From Candidatus Caldatribacterium sp. (lineage in GTDB: Bacteria; Atribacterota; Atribacteria; Atribacterales; Caldatribacteriaceae), in the NCBI GenBank assembly GCA_025060675.1, contig JANXBI010000003.1, positions 1 to 64,000 of the forward strand: 64,000 nt of DNA, written 5' to 3'. The translations under genes and the position numbers were made by a program. Below, one piece after another: positions 42,727 through 51,274 of this stretch (positions are counted from its first letter, which is position 1; each line of letters begins with the position of its first letter). The notes under the pieces were generated by a model. The model saw only the letters and a list, made by a program, of their open reading frames with translations. It made no database searches and was not told where the DNA came from.

Positions 42727-43494
42727 TCAAGAGCCCCGGAGGAGGTGGAAAAAGCTCCGCATGAGGAAATCCAGGACGTTCTCGAGGAGAGGCAGAAGAT
42801 AGGGGAGAGTGGACAGCGTGATGAAGAAACCGATGCCTACATTAAGTGGCAAGCCGACGATAAAGACGTTCATCTGCGGAATCGCCCGAGAAAGGACTGC
42901 CAAAGTAAAGTTTGCAAGGAAAAGCGCCACAATCACCGGTGCTCCAAAACGGAGGGCAAGGAGCATAACCTCCCCCACAAGGCGCACAAAAGATGGCGCA
43001 AGGTCTGTTCGCACAAAGAACCCCCCCGGAGGGACAAGAGCAAAAGACCGCACAAGCCCTTCGATGGTCAAACGATACCCTCCAATCCCAAGGTAGTACA
43101 TCGTCGCCAAAAGGAGATAGAATTGTCCCATGACTGAAACCCCAATTCCTGAGAGGGGATCCACAACATTCACGTAGCTAAAACCCATTTGGAAGTCGAC
43201 GATCTCGCCTACAATCTGCATCGAGGAAAAGACCAAATTCGTGACGATACCAAAGGTAACGCCAAGAAATACCTCTCGGAAGAGAGCCACAAGGTACGGA
43301 AAGGAAAAAGCTGAGAACACCGGGGCACGCTCTCGCACTAGGGGAAGGCAAAGTAAGGCAAGGAACGCCGCAAAACCAATTTTGACTTGAGGAGGGATGA
43401 GGCGACTCTGGAAAACTGGAGCCGTGAGAAAAAGGCCAAGGCAACGCATCATGAGGAGGAGGAAGAGGAAAAAGTCGCTCAAGGAGGGGACCAT
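42727..43494 (-). CDS. fliR: Flagellar export protein FliR
   Basis: A 255-aa core subunit of the export gate with six hydrophobic segments. LTAPVFQSRLIPPQVK near 24-40 and GFSYVNVVDPLSG near 105 are diagnostic. ATG 43494 is chosen over TTG 43497. It lies 6 nt after fliQ. Confidence 0.94.
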   Translation of the reverse strand: MVPSLSDFFLFLLLMMRCLGLFLTAPVFQSRLIPPQVKIGFAAFLALLCLPLVRERAPVFSAFSFPYLVALFREVFLGVTFGIVTNLVFSSMQIVGEIVDFQMGFSYVNVVDPLSGIGVSVMGQFYLLLATMYYLGIGGYRLTIEGLVRSFALVPPGGFFVRTDLAPSFVRLVGEVMLLALRFGAPVIVALFLANFTLAVLSRAIPQMNVFIVGLPLNVGIGFFITLSTLPYLLPLLENVLDFLMRSFFHLLRGS

Positions 43495-43500
43495 CAAGGA

Positions 43501-43767
43501 TCACCGGAAAAGGAGGGGAAGGTTCCAGAAAAGTTCCCGCGTGAAATCGAGGACAACCCGGACCATCCAAGGACCAAGGAGAGCACCAATAAGGATAACG
43601 GCGAGAATCTTGGGAACAAAGGCAAGGGTCAGCTCATGAATTTGCGTCACCGCCTGGAAAATGCTCACGAGAATCCCTACAAGGAGTGCTGCCCCAAGAA
43701 TCGGTAGGGCGACCTTGAGTACCACAAGGAGCGCTTCGTTTCCAACGGTGAAAACAAGGTCTTCCAT
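43501..43767 (-). CDS. fliQ: Flagellar export protein FliQ
   Basis: An 88-aa protein with two membrane helices (about 14-38 and 50-73). The SIFQAVTQIHELTLAFVPK loop is the family signature. With FliP and FliR it forms the helical export gate. Confidence 0.95.
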   Translation of the reverse strand: MEDLVFTVGNEALLVVLKVALPILGAALLVGILVSIFQAVTQIHELTLAFVPKILAVILIGALLGPWMVRVVLDFTRELFWNLPLLFR

Positions 43768-43773
43768 CGCAAC

Positions 43774-44517
43774 TCACCGGAAGCTCAAAACAAGTCCCCG
43801 CGTGATGAGCGCCCAACCATCCACAAGGACAAAGAGGAGAATCTTAAAGGGGAGAGAGATGAGCACTGGTGGGAGCATCATCATCCCCATGGACATGAGA
43901 ATGCTTGCCACCACCATGTCAATGACAAGGAAAGGAACGTAAATGAGGAAACCCATGGTAAACGCAGCTTTCAGCTCACTCACGATAAAAGCAGGGATGA
44001 GGACATGGGTGGGAACATCATTCCGTGTCTGTGGACGGGGAAGTCCCGCCAGGGATACCATGAGGGCAAGGTCCTTCTCCTGGGTTTGACGGAACATGAA
44101 TTCTCGAAGGATCCCGATACCCCGCTCAAGAGCTTCCCTTTGAGAGATTGTCCCCGCAAAGTAAGGGGAAAGCGCCTCTGTCTGTATCTGGGAAAAGGTG
44201 GGGGCCATGACGAAAATGGTCAAAAAGAGCGCAAGACCTATGAGTACTGGGGTTGGGGGGATTTGCTGGGTACCCAAGGCATTTCGTACAAAGCCAAGAA
44301 CCACCACAATCCTCGTGAAAGAGGTCACCATGACAAGGAAAGCAGGAGCAAGGCTCAAAACCGTAAGAAGGAGGAGGATTTGGAGCGACAAGGCAAAGTC
44401 TTGAGGTGTTCCCTCGTTCTGGGGCTCAATGACAATGCGGGGAAATGCAGGAAGAGTTAACTCCTGCGCCCATCCCCATGAAGCGCCCAGAAGCACCAAG
44501 AGGACCCCAAGGAGCAT
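43774..44517 (-). CDS. fliP: Flagellar export protein FliP
   Basis: A 247-aa gate subunit with a cleavable signal peptide (MLLGVLLVLLGASWGWA). Diagnostic parts are MVTSFTRIVVVLGFVRNALG and MGMMMLPPVLISLPFKILLF. The open frame extends upstream to 44841 through fliO in another frame, but that extension has no homology. ATG 44517 lies 19 nt after the fliO stop; GTG 44526 is the alternative. Confidence 0.95.
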   Translation of the reverse strand: MLLGVLLVLLGASWGWAQELTLPAFPRIVIEPQNEGTPQDFALSLQILLLLTVLSLAPAFLVMVTSFTRIVVVLGFVRNALGTQQIPPTPVLIGLALFLTIFVMAPTFSQIQTEALSPYFAGTISQREALERGIGILREFMFRQTQEKDLALMVSLAGLPRPQTRNDVPTHVLIPAFIVSELKAAFTMGFLIYVPFLVIDMVVASILMSMGMMMLPPVLISLPFKILLFVLVDGWALITRGLVLSFR

Positions 44518-44536
44518 TCCAGCCACCCAACGGTAC

Positions 44537-44953
44537 TCAACTCTTTGGAGGGAATCTCCGAAAGATCCGCTCAAGGTAACCAGAAAACCCTTCTTCTCTC
44601 TGCTGCTCCACGAGTTCCTCCACATCAAGCTCAGCAACCTCCCGAACAGCATTCCCAGTGTGGGCAAGGAGAATAATTCGCCTTCCCACCTCAACAAGAT
44701 ACAGGGTGAGGTTCCCCCGAACCGGTAAGACGTCACGGAGACGCATGTACCGAGATGTTGCAAAACGGATGCTTCCTCCCGAGTACCGGCGCAACAGGTA
44801 AGAAACACCCCAGAGAATTCCTGCCACCACGAGAAAAGCAAGAAGAAAGCGCAACATGCTCACACCCTCCGTCCAGGTGGGAGGAGGGGTCACCTCAGGA
44901 AGACGAAGCGTGTCCTGTGCCCAAGACACTCCAGGAGCAAATATCCACCTCAC
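44537..44953 (-). CDS. fliO: Flagellar assembly protein FliO
   Basis: A 138-aa protein with one membrane helix (about 33-53), then LLRRY and a cytoplasmic FliO domain (RLRDVLPVRGNLTLYLVEVG). It helps FliP ring assembly. GTG 44953 overlaps the FliY stop by 4 nt. A short N-terminal periplasmic stretch precedes the helix. Confidence 0.85.
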   Translation of the reverse strand: MRWIFAPGVSWAQDTLRLPEVTPPPTWTEGVSMLRFLLAFLVVAGILWGVSYLLRRYSGGSIRFATSRYMRLRDVLPVRGNLTLYLVEVGRRIILLAHTGNAVREVAELDVEELVEQQREEGFSGYLERIFRRFPPKS

Positions 44954-45954
44954 AACCGTGTCTCCCGGATGCTCCGCATCCGCTCCTCAGGGCTCACAAT
45001 TTCCGTAATTCGGATACCAAAGTTTTCCTCAATCACCACCACTTCTCCTCGGGCAAAGAGCACATCGTTCACGTAAAGGTCAACTGGCTCACCAGCAAGC
45101 TTATCGAGCTCAATGATGGACCCAGGGCCAAGGTCAAGAATCTCCCGCACCGAAAGTCGTGTCCTCCCAAGCTCCACAACAAGCGGCAAAGTAACATCAA
45201 AAAGAAGCTCCAAATTCCCCTGTTTCTGAGGCTCACTTTTCTTCTTGAACTCCACAAACTCCACAGGCTGTGCTTTGACTTTTGCTCTCTCTTTCTCTTC
45301 CCTCTTTGGTTCTTCCCTCAGAGGAGGTTCCTCAACCCGAGAGGTCGACGGCTCTTCTTGAGGTAGGAGAAAGTGTACCACCTCCTGGGCAAAGGAGAGG
45401 GGAATAATCTGGAGCATAGTGCTGTCAACAATGTCCTCGATATTCAATCGAAAATGGACAACCACGAAAAATGGCTCCCTTTGCTCCTCGAGCCAGGACC
45501 TCTCCGCTTCCTCAGCATCCTGCCAGATAGTCTCCGGAGGTGAAATGTTAATCCTCCGGCCCAAGAAATCAGACATCGCCGTACAAGCCGAACCCATCAT
45601 CTGATTCATAGCCTCGGAAACAGCGCTTACCTCAATCTCCCCAAGTTCTTCTGGAAGGCCGCTTTTTCCATCCCCACCCATCATGAGGTTGACCATAACC
45701 TTGGCATCTTCTTCTTTCACAAAAAGGACGTTCTCCCCTTGGAGTCCCTCCTGGTAGAGAACTCGAACAAGGAGGTGGCGTTCCGGGAAAAGCGCAGGAA
45801 CCCTCTCTTTTTCCACAACCTCAACCTGGGGAACGGTGATTTCCACCCGTTTCCCTAAAAGGCCACTGAGGGCTGTAGCCGCTGACCCCATGGAAATATT
45901 CCCAAGTTCCCCAATCACATCCCGCTCTTCTGGGCGCAGGATTTCGTCCCTCAT
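44950..45954 (-). CDS. fliY: Flagellar motor switch phosphatase FliY
   Basis: A 334-aa switch protein joining a CheC-like phosphatase (about 1-195) to a FliN C-terminus (about 250-330) by a Glu/Lys-rich linker. Both phosphatase motifs are intact (GELGNISMGSA and SEAMNQMMGSA). The N-terminal CheY-P docking peptide seen in Bacillus FliY is missing: the protein starts only about 11 residues before the first active helix. GTG/ATG start choices do not change this. Confidence 0.93.
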   Translation of the reverse strand: MRDEILRPEERDVIGELGNISMGSAATALSGLLGKRVEITVPQVEVVEKERVPALFPERHLLVRVLYQEGLQGENVLFVKEEDAKVMVNLMMGGDGKSGLPEELGEIEVSAVSEAMNQMMGSACTAMSDFLGRRINISPPETIWQDAEEAERSWLEEQREPFFVVVHFRLNIEDIVDSTMLQIIPLSFAQEVVHFLLPQEEPSTSRVEEPPLREEPKREEKERAKVKAQPVEFVEFKKKSEPQKQGNLELLFDVTLPLVVELGRTRLSVREILDLGPGSIIELDKLAGEPVDLYVNDVLFARGEVVVIEENFGIRITEIVSPEERMRSIRETRL

Positions 45955-46937
45955 GGTTCCTCCTCCTCAACGTACTCGGTAACCTTCACCGCCAAGCGCC
46001 GGCCACTCCTTCCAGGCACACCACGCATCTTCAGCCGCTTCCCCACATAGATTTCAAGGGGCTCGTCAACTTTTCGCTCCAAAAGGAGCACATCTCCCAC
46101 CTCAAGGGTCAAGAGCTCTCGAAGGCGAATGTGGGCTTCCCCGAGCTTCACCCACACCGGAAGACGCACCCGCTGTATCCAGTACCGAATGTTCTCTTGA
46201 GCTCTCGCATCATGGCTTTTCCGCGAAGCAAACCAAAGCGACGCACTGAGTTTTTGGGTTATCGGCTCTACGACAATGTAAGGGATGCAAATTGTCATGA
46301 CCCCACTTCGCTCCCCTACCTCAACTTCGAAAGAGAAAAGAACCGTCATATCGCTCCCTGAGACAATCTGCACAAATTCCAGGCTCGACTCAAGCGTCTC
46401 TACTCGAGGCTCTACTTGATAGATATTCGCCCAGGCCTCTCGAAAGGCGCTCATCAGGCGTTCCACAACCTCAAACATAATGCGATTTTCGATTTCCGTA
46501 AGCGGTCGAAGGTTTCCAAGAGGCACTCCCACTCCCCCAAGGAGCCGATCAATCATCGAGAACACGACATCAAGGCTCATCTGGAGGACACATCGCCCCT
46601 CAAGGGGTGGAATGGCAAAAACGCATACGAAGGTTGGGCTCGGCACCGAGCGCACAAACTCGTCATAGGTAAGTTGGTCCACGGACACCAAGTCAATCTG
46701 GAGACGGCTTCGCAAAAACCCTGCCAAGTTCGTCGCCCCGAGGCGAGCAAAGGTTGAGAAAATCATGTGGAATGTCCGGATTTGGTCTTTAGAGAACTTC
46801 TCTGGACGACGGAAATCGTAGACTTTCAGGCGAACCTCAGGTTTTGCCTCTTCCTTTATCCTCTCCGCCTCAGCAGCTCCAGAGCTCAGAGCTCGAAGGA
46901 GAGCATCGATCTCTTCTTGAGAGAGAATTTCACCCAC
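45951..46937 (-). CDS. fliM: Flagellar motor switch protein FliM
   Basis: A 328-aa switch protein. The N-terminal CheY-P binding peptide LSQEEIDALL is at residues 5-14, the middle CheC-like domain has GGVGVPLG and TEIE, and the C-terminal FliN-like domain ends the protein. It starts with GTG. It sets rotor direction with FliG and FliY. Confidence 0.95.
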   Translation of the reverse strand: MGEILSQEEIDALLRALSSGAAEAERIKEEAKPEVRLKVYDFRRPEKFSKDQIRTFHMIFSTFARLGATNLAGFLRSRLQIDLVSVDQLTYDEFVRSVPSPTFVCVFAIPPLEGRCVLQMSLDVVFSMIDRLLGGVGVPLGNLRPLTEIENRIMFEVVERLMSAFREAWANIYQVEPRVETLESSLEFVQIVSGSDMTVLFSFEVEVGERSGVMTICIPYIVVEPITQKLSASLWFASRKSHDARAQENIRYWIQRVRLPVWVKLGEAHIRLRELLTLEVGDVLLLERKVDEPLEIYVGKRLKMRGVPGRSGRRLAVKVTEYVEEEEP

Positions 46938-46949
46938 AGCACCACCCCG

Positions 46950-47435
46950 CTACTGCATGACAAAATCCAGAAAGTACACGCTCTCCACTTCACCCTGGGT
47001 GAGCATACTGTTTATCCGTTCAGCGATAAGGGTTTTCAATCGCTCTTTCCCCTCAGGGGTTGCCAGGTCTTCCGAGGTCTGAGCGCTGAGAATCATGATA
47101 ATCGCATCACGAACCTCTACACTCTTTTTGCGAAGCTCGTCCTCTGCCCTCTGACTTGAGAGGGCAACGCTGATAACGGCTTTCAGATACCTCAGGTTGT
47201 CCTTATCCGCAAGGTTCACGAGAAAATTCCCCTCAAAGGTATAGATGATGGGTTCCTTAGCCCGGGCTTTCTTTGGAACATCCTCTTTCGGCGCTAGGAA
47301 ACCGCTTTGCCTGAGGAAGGTGTACCCCATAAAACCCACCATAGCTAGGACAAGGATAAGGAGAACGCTCTTTATGGAAAATCCCTTTTTTACCTCCTGC
47401 GCCTCCTCAACAACTTCCTCTCTCTTCTTTGCCAT
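46950..47435 (-). CDS. fliL: Flagellar basal-body protein FliL
   Basis: A 161-aa inner-membrane protein with one helix (about 22-43) and a periplasmic FliL domain (LVNLADKDNLRYLKAVISV, C-terminal VYFLDFVMQ). It supports stator function around the rotor. Confidence 0.92.
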   Translation of the reverse strand: MAKKREEVVEEAQEVKKGFSIKSVLLILVLAMVGFMGYTFLRQSGFLAPKEDVPKKARAKEPIIYTFEGNFLVNLADKDNLRYLKAVISVALSSQRAEDELRKKSVEVRDAIIMILSAQTSEDLATPEGKERLKTLIAERINSMLTQGEVESVYFLDFVMQ

Positions 47436-47446
47436 ACCCTTTCCCC

Positions 47447-48169
47447 CTACTCTTCCTCCCGGAGGATAACCACTTCGACCCTTCGATTCTTCCGACGGTT
47501 CTCTTCATTCGTGTTCGGCACCAAAGGCCTGTACTCCCCATATCCTACCGCAATGAGGCGCTCAGGTGGAATCCCTTGTCTCTCCACAAGGTAGCGTAAA
47601 ACGGCAATCGCTCGCGCGGCAGAAAGTTCCCAGTTTGATGGAAACTGTGGCGTGTTAATGGGGAGATCACAGGTATGTCCCTCAATCCGAACAGCGTTAG
47701 GAATCTTCTTGAGGACCTCGGCTAAGGCATCAAGAACGGGGATCATTTCCGGCCGGAGATTTGCCTTACCGATGTCGAAGAAGACGTTGTCAAGAAACGT
47801 TACAACAAGACCTCGCTCATCGATATGGACGTTCACCTTTTCTGGGGAAAGATGAGCTTGTTCAATGAGTTTCCGCTCAATTTCTTTCATGAGTCCAGCA
47901 AGTTTCAGCTGCACGATGCCTGAAGGACTGAGCTGGGAGGGTGGTTTGGGAACCGGAATTTCTGAGGGATGGAACACCCGGGGTCCCCCCTCAAGGACGC
48001 CCAAAGCCCCCTGAATGGAGGAAACAATCTCCTTGAACTTCGCCACATCAACAGTGGAGAGGGCAAAAAGGAGGACGAAAAAGCACAAGAGGAGGGACAT
48101 GAAATCCCCATAGGTTAGAGCCCAAAGTGGTGCACCAGGGGGAACTTCCTCTTCACGCTTTCTGGGCAT
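47447..48169 (-). CDS. motB: Stator protein MotB
   Basis: A 240-aa stator B subunit. Membrane helix 15-37 carries the ion-binding Asp22 (YGDFMSLLLCFF). A plug/linker follows, and an OmpA-like peptidoglycan-binding domain covers about 120-238 (RIEGHTCDLPINTP, NRRKNRRVEVVI). The coupling ion (H+ or Na+) is not obvious. Confidence 0.94.
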   Translation of the reverse strand: MPRKREEEVPPGAPLWALTYGDFMSLLLCFFVLLFALSTVDVAKFKEIVSSIQGALGVLEGGPRVFHPSEIPVPKPPSQLSPSGIVQLKLAGLMKEIERKLIEQAHLSPEKVNVHIDERGLVVTFLDNVFFDIGKANLRPEMIPVLDALAEVLKKIPNAVRIEGHTCDLPINTPQFPSNWELSAARAIAVLRYLVERQGIPPERLIAVGYGEYRPLVPNTNEENRRKNRRVEVVILREEE

Positions 48170-48180
48170 GCTCCCTCACC

Positions 48181-49002
48181 TCACGCCTCCTTGGTTCTCC
48201 GAAGGGGAATAACCCGTTCCTGTCCTTCCCGCTCCCGCTCGAACTGCTCCCGAACCTCTGGGGCAAAGAAGGACTTGAGTTTCTCCTCAACGATTCTTGG
48301 GTTGTCCCCTGCTTGAATCGAGAGAATCCCTTCAATGATGACCTCCTTAAGGAGGACTTCTTGCGCGCTTCGGAGCTTCAGCTTGTTAGCCACTGGAAGG
48401 CAGAAGAGATTCGCAATAACCGCTCCGTAAAGGGTGGTCAAAAGCGCCACCGCCATTCCTGGACCAACCTTCTTAGGATCATCAAGGCTCACGAGCATGG
48501 CCACAAGGCCAATGAGCGTTCCAATAAGCCCAAAGGCTGGGGCAAAGCTTGCCATGGTCTCAAAAACCGCTCGCCCCATTTTGTGCCGCTCCTCCATGAA
48601 GAGGAGTTCCGTTTCCATGATGCTTTTGAGAAGCTGTGGATCAGTCCCATCCACAACGAGCTGAATTCCCTTTTTGAAAAATGGGTCGTTGAACCGATCC
48701 GCTTCCTCCTCAAGTGCCAGCAATCCCTCTTTCCTGGCTTTCTCAGCAAGGGCCACCAGAGTCCTTATAATCTCTGAGGGGTCAGGGAGCTTCTCCTGCA
48801 TAGCAATTTGGAAGAGCTTCATCGCCTTCATGACCTGGTTGAGGCGGAAGCTAATCATCGTTGCCGCTAAGGTCCCGCCACCGGTGATGAGAATAGAAGG
48901 GATATTGATGTAAATCTGCATGTTTCCTCCAGCAGAACTCAGCATACCCCAGAAGACGAGAACAATACCAATGCCCAATCCCGCAAGGGTTGCTATGTCC
49001 AT
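48181..49002 (-). CDS. motA: Stator protein MotA
   Basis: A 273-aa stator A subunit with four membrane helices (2-20, 30-50, about 155-175, about 190-210) and a cytoplasmic loop with RGLL-like charged residues. MASFAPAFGLIGTLIGLVAM and GMAVALLTTLYGAVIAN are the signatures. It pairs with MotB 11 nt downstream. Confidence 0.95.
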   Translation of the reverse strand: MDIATLAGLGIGIVLVFWGMLSSAGGNMQIYINIPSILITGGGTLAATMISFRLNQVMKAMKLFQIAMQEKLPDPSEIIRTLVALAEKARKEGLLALEEEADRFNDPFFKKGIQLVVDGTDPQLLKSIMETELLFMEERHKMGRAVFETMASFAPAFGLIGTLIGLVAMLVSLDDPKKVGPGMAVALLTTLYGAVIANLFCLPVANKLKLRSAQEVLLKEVIIEGILSIQAGDNPRIVEEKLKSFFAPEVREQFEREREGQERVIPLRRTKEA

Positions 49003-49005
49003 GGT

Positions 49006-49230
49006 CTATTCCTCCATTCCCTTCTCAAGATTCCCAATGAGAATTTTCCCCACCCCGGTTTTCCTCCGAAATTCTACAATCCGATCGATGACCTCAGCGA
49101 CCTTCTCCCGCACAACGTACTTTTTCCCGGTCACCAGAGAAATCACCGTATCCGGCGTGGCTTCAATGGTTTCGATGAGATCCGCATTGAGCACAAACAC
49201 CGAACCATTGAGCCTTGTCAGCTCAATCAC
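49006..49230 (-). CDS. flbD: FlbD-family flagellar protein
   Basis: A 74-aa protein with the FlbD fold: IELTRLNGSVFVLNADLIE at the start, then TPDTVISLVTGKKYVV. This FlbD is the small protein after flgE in Firmicutes (SwrD in Bacillus, which raises motor power), not the NtrC-like FlbD of Caulobacter. It is followed by motA after 3 nt. Confidence 0.9.
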   Translation of the reverse strand: MIELTRLNGSVFVLNADLIETIEATPDTVISLVTGKKYVVREKVAEVIDRIVEFRRKTGVGKILIGNLEKGMEE

Positions 49231-49247
49231 TCCCTCTCACCCCCAGA

Positions 49248-49268
49248 GGGGGAGGGAAACCCTCCCCC
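49248..49268 (-). repeat. GC-rich intergenic hairpin (9-bp perfect stem)
   Basis: GGGGGAGGG (49248-49256), loop AAA and CCCTCCCCC (49260-49268) stand in the 41-nt gap between flgE and flbD. It is nearly identical to the hairpin at 5703-5726 and again lacks a U-run. In the minus transcript it lies 3 nt after the flgE stop, so it could stabilise the highly needed flgE mRNA. Confidence 0.7.
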
Positions 49269-49271
49269 GCC

Positions 49272-50486
49272 TCACCTCTTAATGTTAATGAGGTCTTGGA
49301 GCATCTCATCAGACGTCGTAATCACCCGGGAGTTCGCTTGGAATCCACGCTGAGTGACAATCATATTCGTGAACTCCTGGGCGAGATCGACGTTAGACAT
49401 CTCAAGCGCTCCAACGGCAATACTCCCTCGCCCTCCAGAATTTGCTGGACCAATGCTTGGGAGCCCAGAGTTATTCGAAATTTGGTAGAGATTCCCACCT
49501 TGTTTCAGAAGCCCCTGAGGATTGGGAAAGGTTGCCAAAGCTATCTGCGCCAAGGGCTTTGACTGACCATTCGTGAAAATCCCTGTAATGACACCGTTAG
49601 AGTCAGTGGTCACCATATCAAGGGATCCCGCTTCATAGCCGTCCTGGTAACTGATGTAAGCTGAGGGATTGCCACCAAACTGGGTCAGCGCAGAAAAATC
49701 GATGGTGAGGTTGAGGGCATTGGCCCCCGGAACGGTGAATGTCGCTCCGCCACTCCCTCCAGAAGCCACAAGACCATCGTTACCGAAAGTTATCGTTCCT
49801 GAGCCTCCAGGAGCTCCACCATCGAGCGTGGCTTCCCAATCCCAAGTGTTCGTTCCGCTTTTGGTAAACGTAACGGTCAAAGTGTGCACGTTGCCCAAGG
49901 AATCGTACACTTGAGCACTTGTCACCCAAGTCGTCCCATCCAAGGCATTGGCGTTGAGATTCCCCTCGAAAGTGATACTCTCTGTTGCTTTCGGCTTCAT
50001 CTGCGTCCCAAGGGGGATGTAAATGTCCTGTAAGGCCTTAGTAGTATCAATAACTCCATTGGCGTCGGCAAGCCATCCCTGCACCCGAAATCCTCCAGAA
50101 TTCACTAGTGACCCATCGGCGGAAAGTTTAAAGGCTCCATCCCGCGTATAGTAGACCTGTCGGCCGTCACTCACCACGAAGAATCCGTCACCCTGAATGG
50201 CAAAATCCGTGGGATTATCGGTGGTCTGTAGACCTCCCTGGGTGAAAAGTGTATCGATACTGCTTATCCGCACTCCAAGACCAACTTGCTTGGGATTCAC
50301 TCCACCTGCTCCCCCTGCTTGGGGACTCCGAGCGCCCTCTATGGTCTGGCTCAAAATGTCCTCAAACGTTACCCGGCTCGCCTTAAAAGCAACTGTGTTG
50401 ACATTGGCAATGTTATTGCCAATGACGTCCATCCGGGTTTGATGGTTCTTGAGGCCGGAAACCCCGGAAAAGAGCGAGCGCATCAT
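49272..50486 (-). CDS. flgE: Flagellar hook protein FlgE
   Basis: The hook subunit, 404 aa. The N-terminus MMRSLFSGVSGLKNHQTRMD and NIANVNTVAFK, and the C-terminal helix ending in EMLQDLINIKR, are the conserved D0 parts. Gly-, Thr- and Ser-rich D1/D2 domains lie between. The frame opens at 50510, but ATG 50486 follows GGAGG by 10 nt and fits the family. Confidence 0.95.
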   Translation of the reverse strand: MMRSLFSGVSGLKNHQTRMDVIGNNIANVNTVAFKASRVTFEDILSQTIEGARSPQAGGAGGVNPKQVGLGVRISSIDTLFTQGGLQTTDNPTDFAIQGDGFFVVSDGRQVYYTRDGAFKLSADGSLVNSGGFRVQGWLADANGVIDTTKALQDIYIPLGTQMKPKATESITFEGNLNANALDGTTWVTSAQVYDSLGNVHTLTVTFTKSGTNTWDWEATLDGGAPGGSGTITFGNDGLVASGGSGGATFTVPGANALNLTIDFSALTQFGGNPSAYISYQDGYEAGSLDMVTTDSNGVITGIFTNGQSKPLAQIALATFPNPQGLLKQGGNLYQISNNSGLPSIGPANSGGRGSIAVGALEMSNVDLAQEFTNMIVTQRGFQANSRVITTSDEMLQDLINIKR

Positions 50487-50488
50487 GG

Positions 50489-50875
50489 TTATTGAACCTC
50501 CTTTCCGCAAGCCCCCGACTCTGCGGACCGGCTTGCTGTACTCAGAAAAAGCGCAGAATCAATATGGGTGAACACCCGATTCTCATTCTCTACACAGGTG
50601 ATGACCGTACGCTCAGGCACGTTCACCACAAAAGCCACACCGTCAACGACAATGAGCGATGTCCTTCCACCCTTCGCCTCAAGGGTCCGGAAACCCTCTT
50701 CAAGCTTCTCCCGCATTTTCTCAGAAAAGGGAATCGCCCGCTCCTCAAGACGCCGCCGTGCATGGACTGAAAAGGTAAGTTCCTCACAGAGGAACTGCTC
50801 AAAAGAAGCGGCATTGCTCTGCTTTGGGGCAAGGACCTTAGGGTCTTCAGAGACACCCCTGATGCGTTCAATCAC
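50489..50875 (-). CDS. TIGR02530-family flagellar operon protein
   Basis: A 128-aa protein with the family signature FSVHARRRLEERAIPF and FVVNVPERTVITCV, seen between flgD and flgE in many Gram-positive-type flagellar clusters. It may be a hook-assembly factor; the role is not established. GTG 50875 behind TTGAGGG is preferred over TTG 50893, which lies deeper in flgD. Confidence 0.85.
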   Translation of the reverse strand: MIERIRGVSEDPKVLAPKQSNAASFEQFLCEELTFSVHARRRLEERAIPFSEKMREKLEEGFRTLEAKGGRTSLIVVDGVAFVVNVPERTVITCVENENRVFTHIDSALFLSTASRSAESGACGKEVQ

Positions 50876-51272
50876 GTCCCTCAACCCCCACAAGGTCGGT
50901 CACCGGATACGCCGAATCTCCTACAAGGAGGTACACCGCCTCATCTCGCAGGGTAACCCCAGAAACTGTGCCCTCTGTGCCGTCTTTGAAAACCACTGTT
51001 TTCCCAATGAGATCTCCCGCCTGTACAAGGAGGAGCGCAACCATACTCTTGTTGAGGTTTTGAATTCCTTCAAGGGTTGAGAATTGGGCAAGCTGTGTAG
51101 CCAGTTCCTGGTCTCCCAGAGGCTCCAAAGGGTTCTGGTACCGGAGCTGGTACACAAGAAGCTTCAAAAAAGCGTACTTATCAAGCGTCTTCCGATTCGC
51201 AACGGTTGCGCTCTCTGGGGCATTCCCGAAGGCAGAGCTTTGAACTCGAGAAACCGCAGTCACTTCTCTCAC
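50868..51272 (-). CDS. flgD: Hook-capping scaffold protein FlgD (short form)
   Basis: A 134-aa protein. The FlgD N-terminal motif (YAFLKLLVYQLRYQNPLEPL, ATQLAQFSTLEGIQNLN) is intact. The C-terminal part is only a short beta segment, without the Tudor/Fn3 domain of enteric FlgD (about 230 aa). It caps the growing hook. Confidence 0.92.
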   Translation of the reverse strand: MREVTAVSRVQSSAFGNAPESATVANRKTLDKYAFLKLLVYQLRYQNPLEPLGDQELATQLAQFSTLEGIQNLNKSMVALLLVQAGDLIGKTVVFKDGTEGTVSGVTLRDEAVYLLVGDSAYPVTDLVGVEGRD

Positions 51273-51274
51273 CT

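Noticed and set aside
44518..44841. 108-codon N-terminal extension of FliP
   Set aside because: It overlaps fliO in another frame; the FliP signal peptide starts at 44517.
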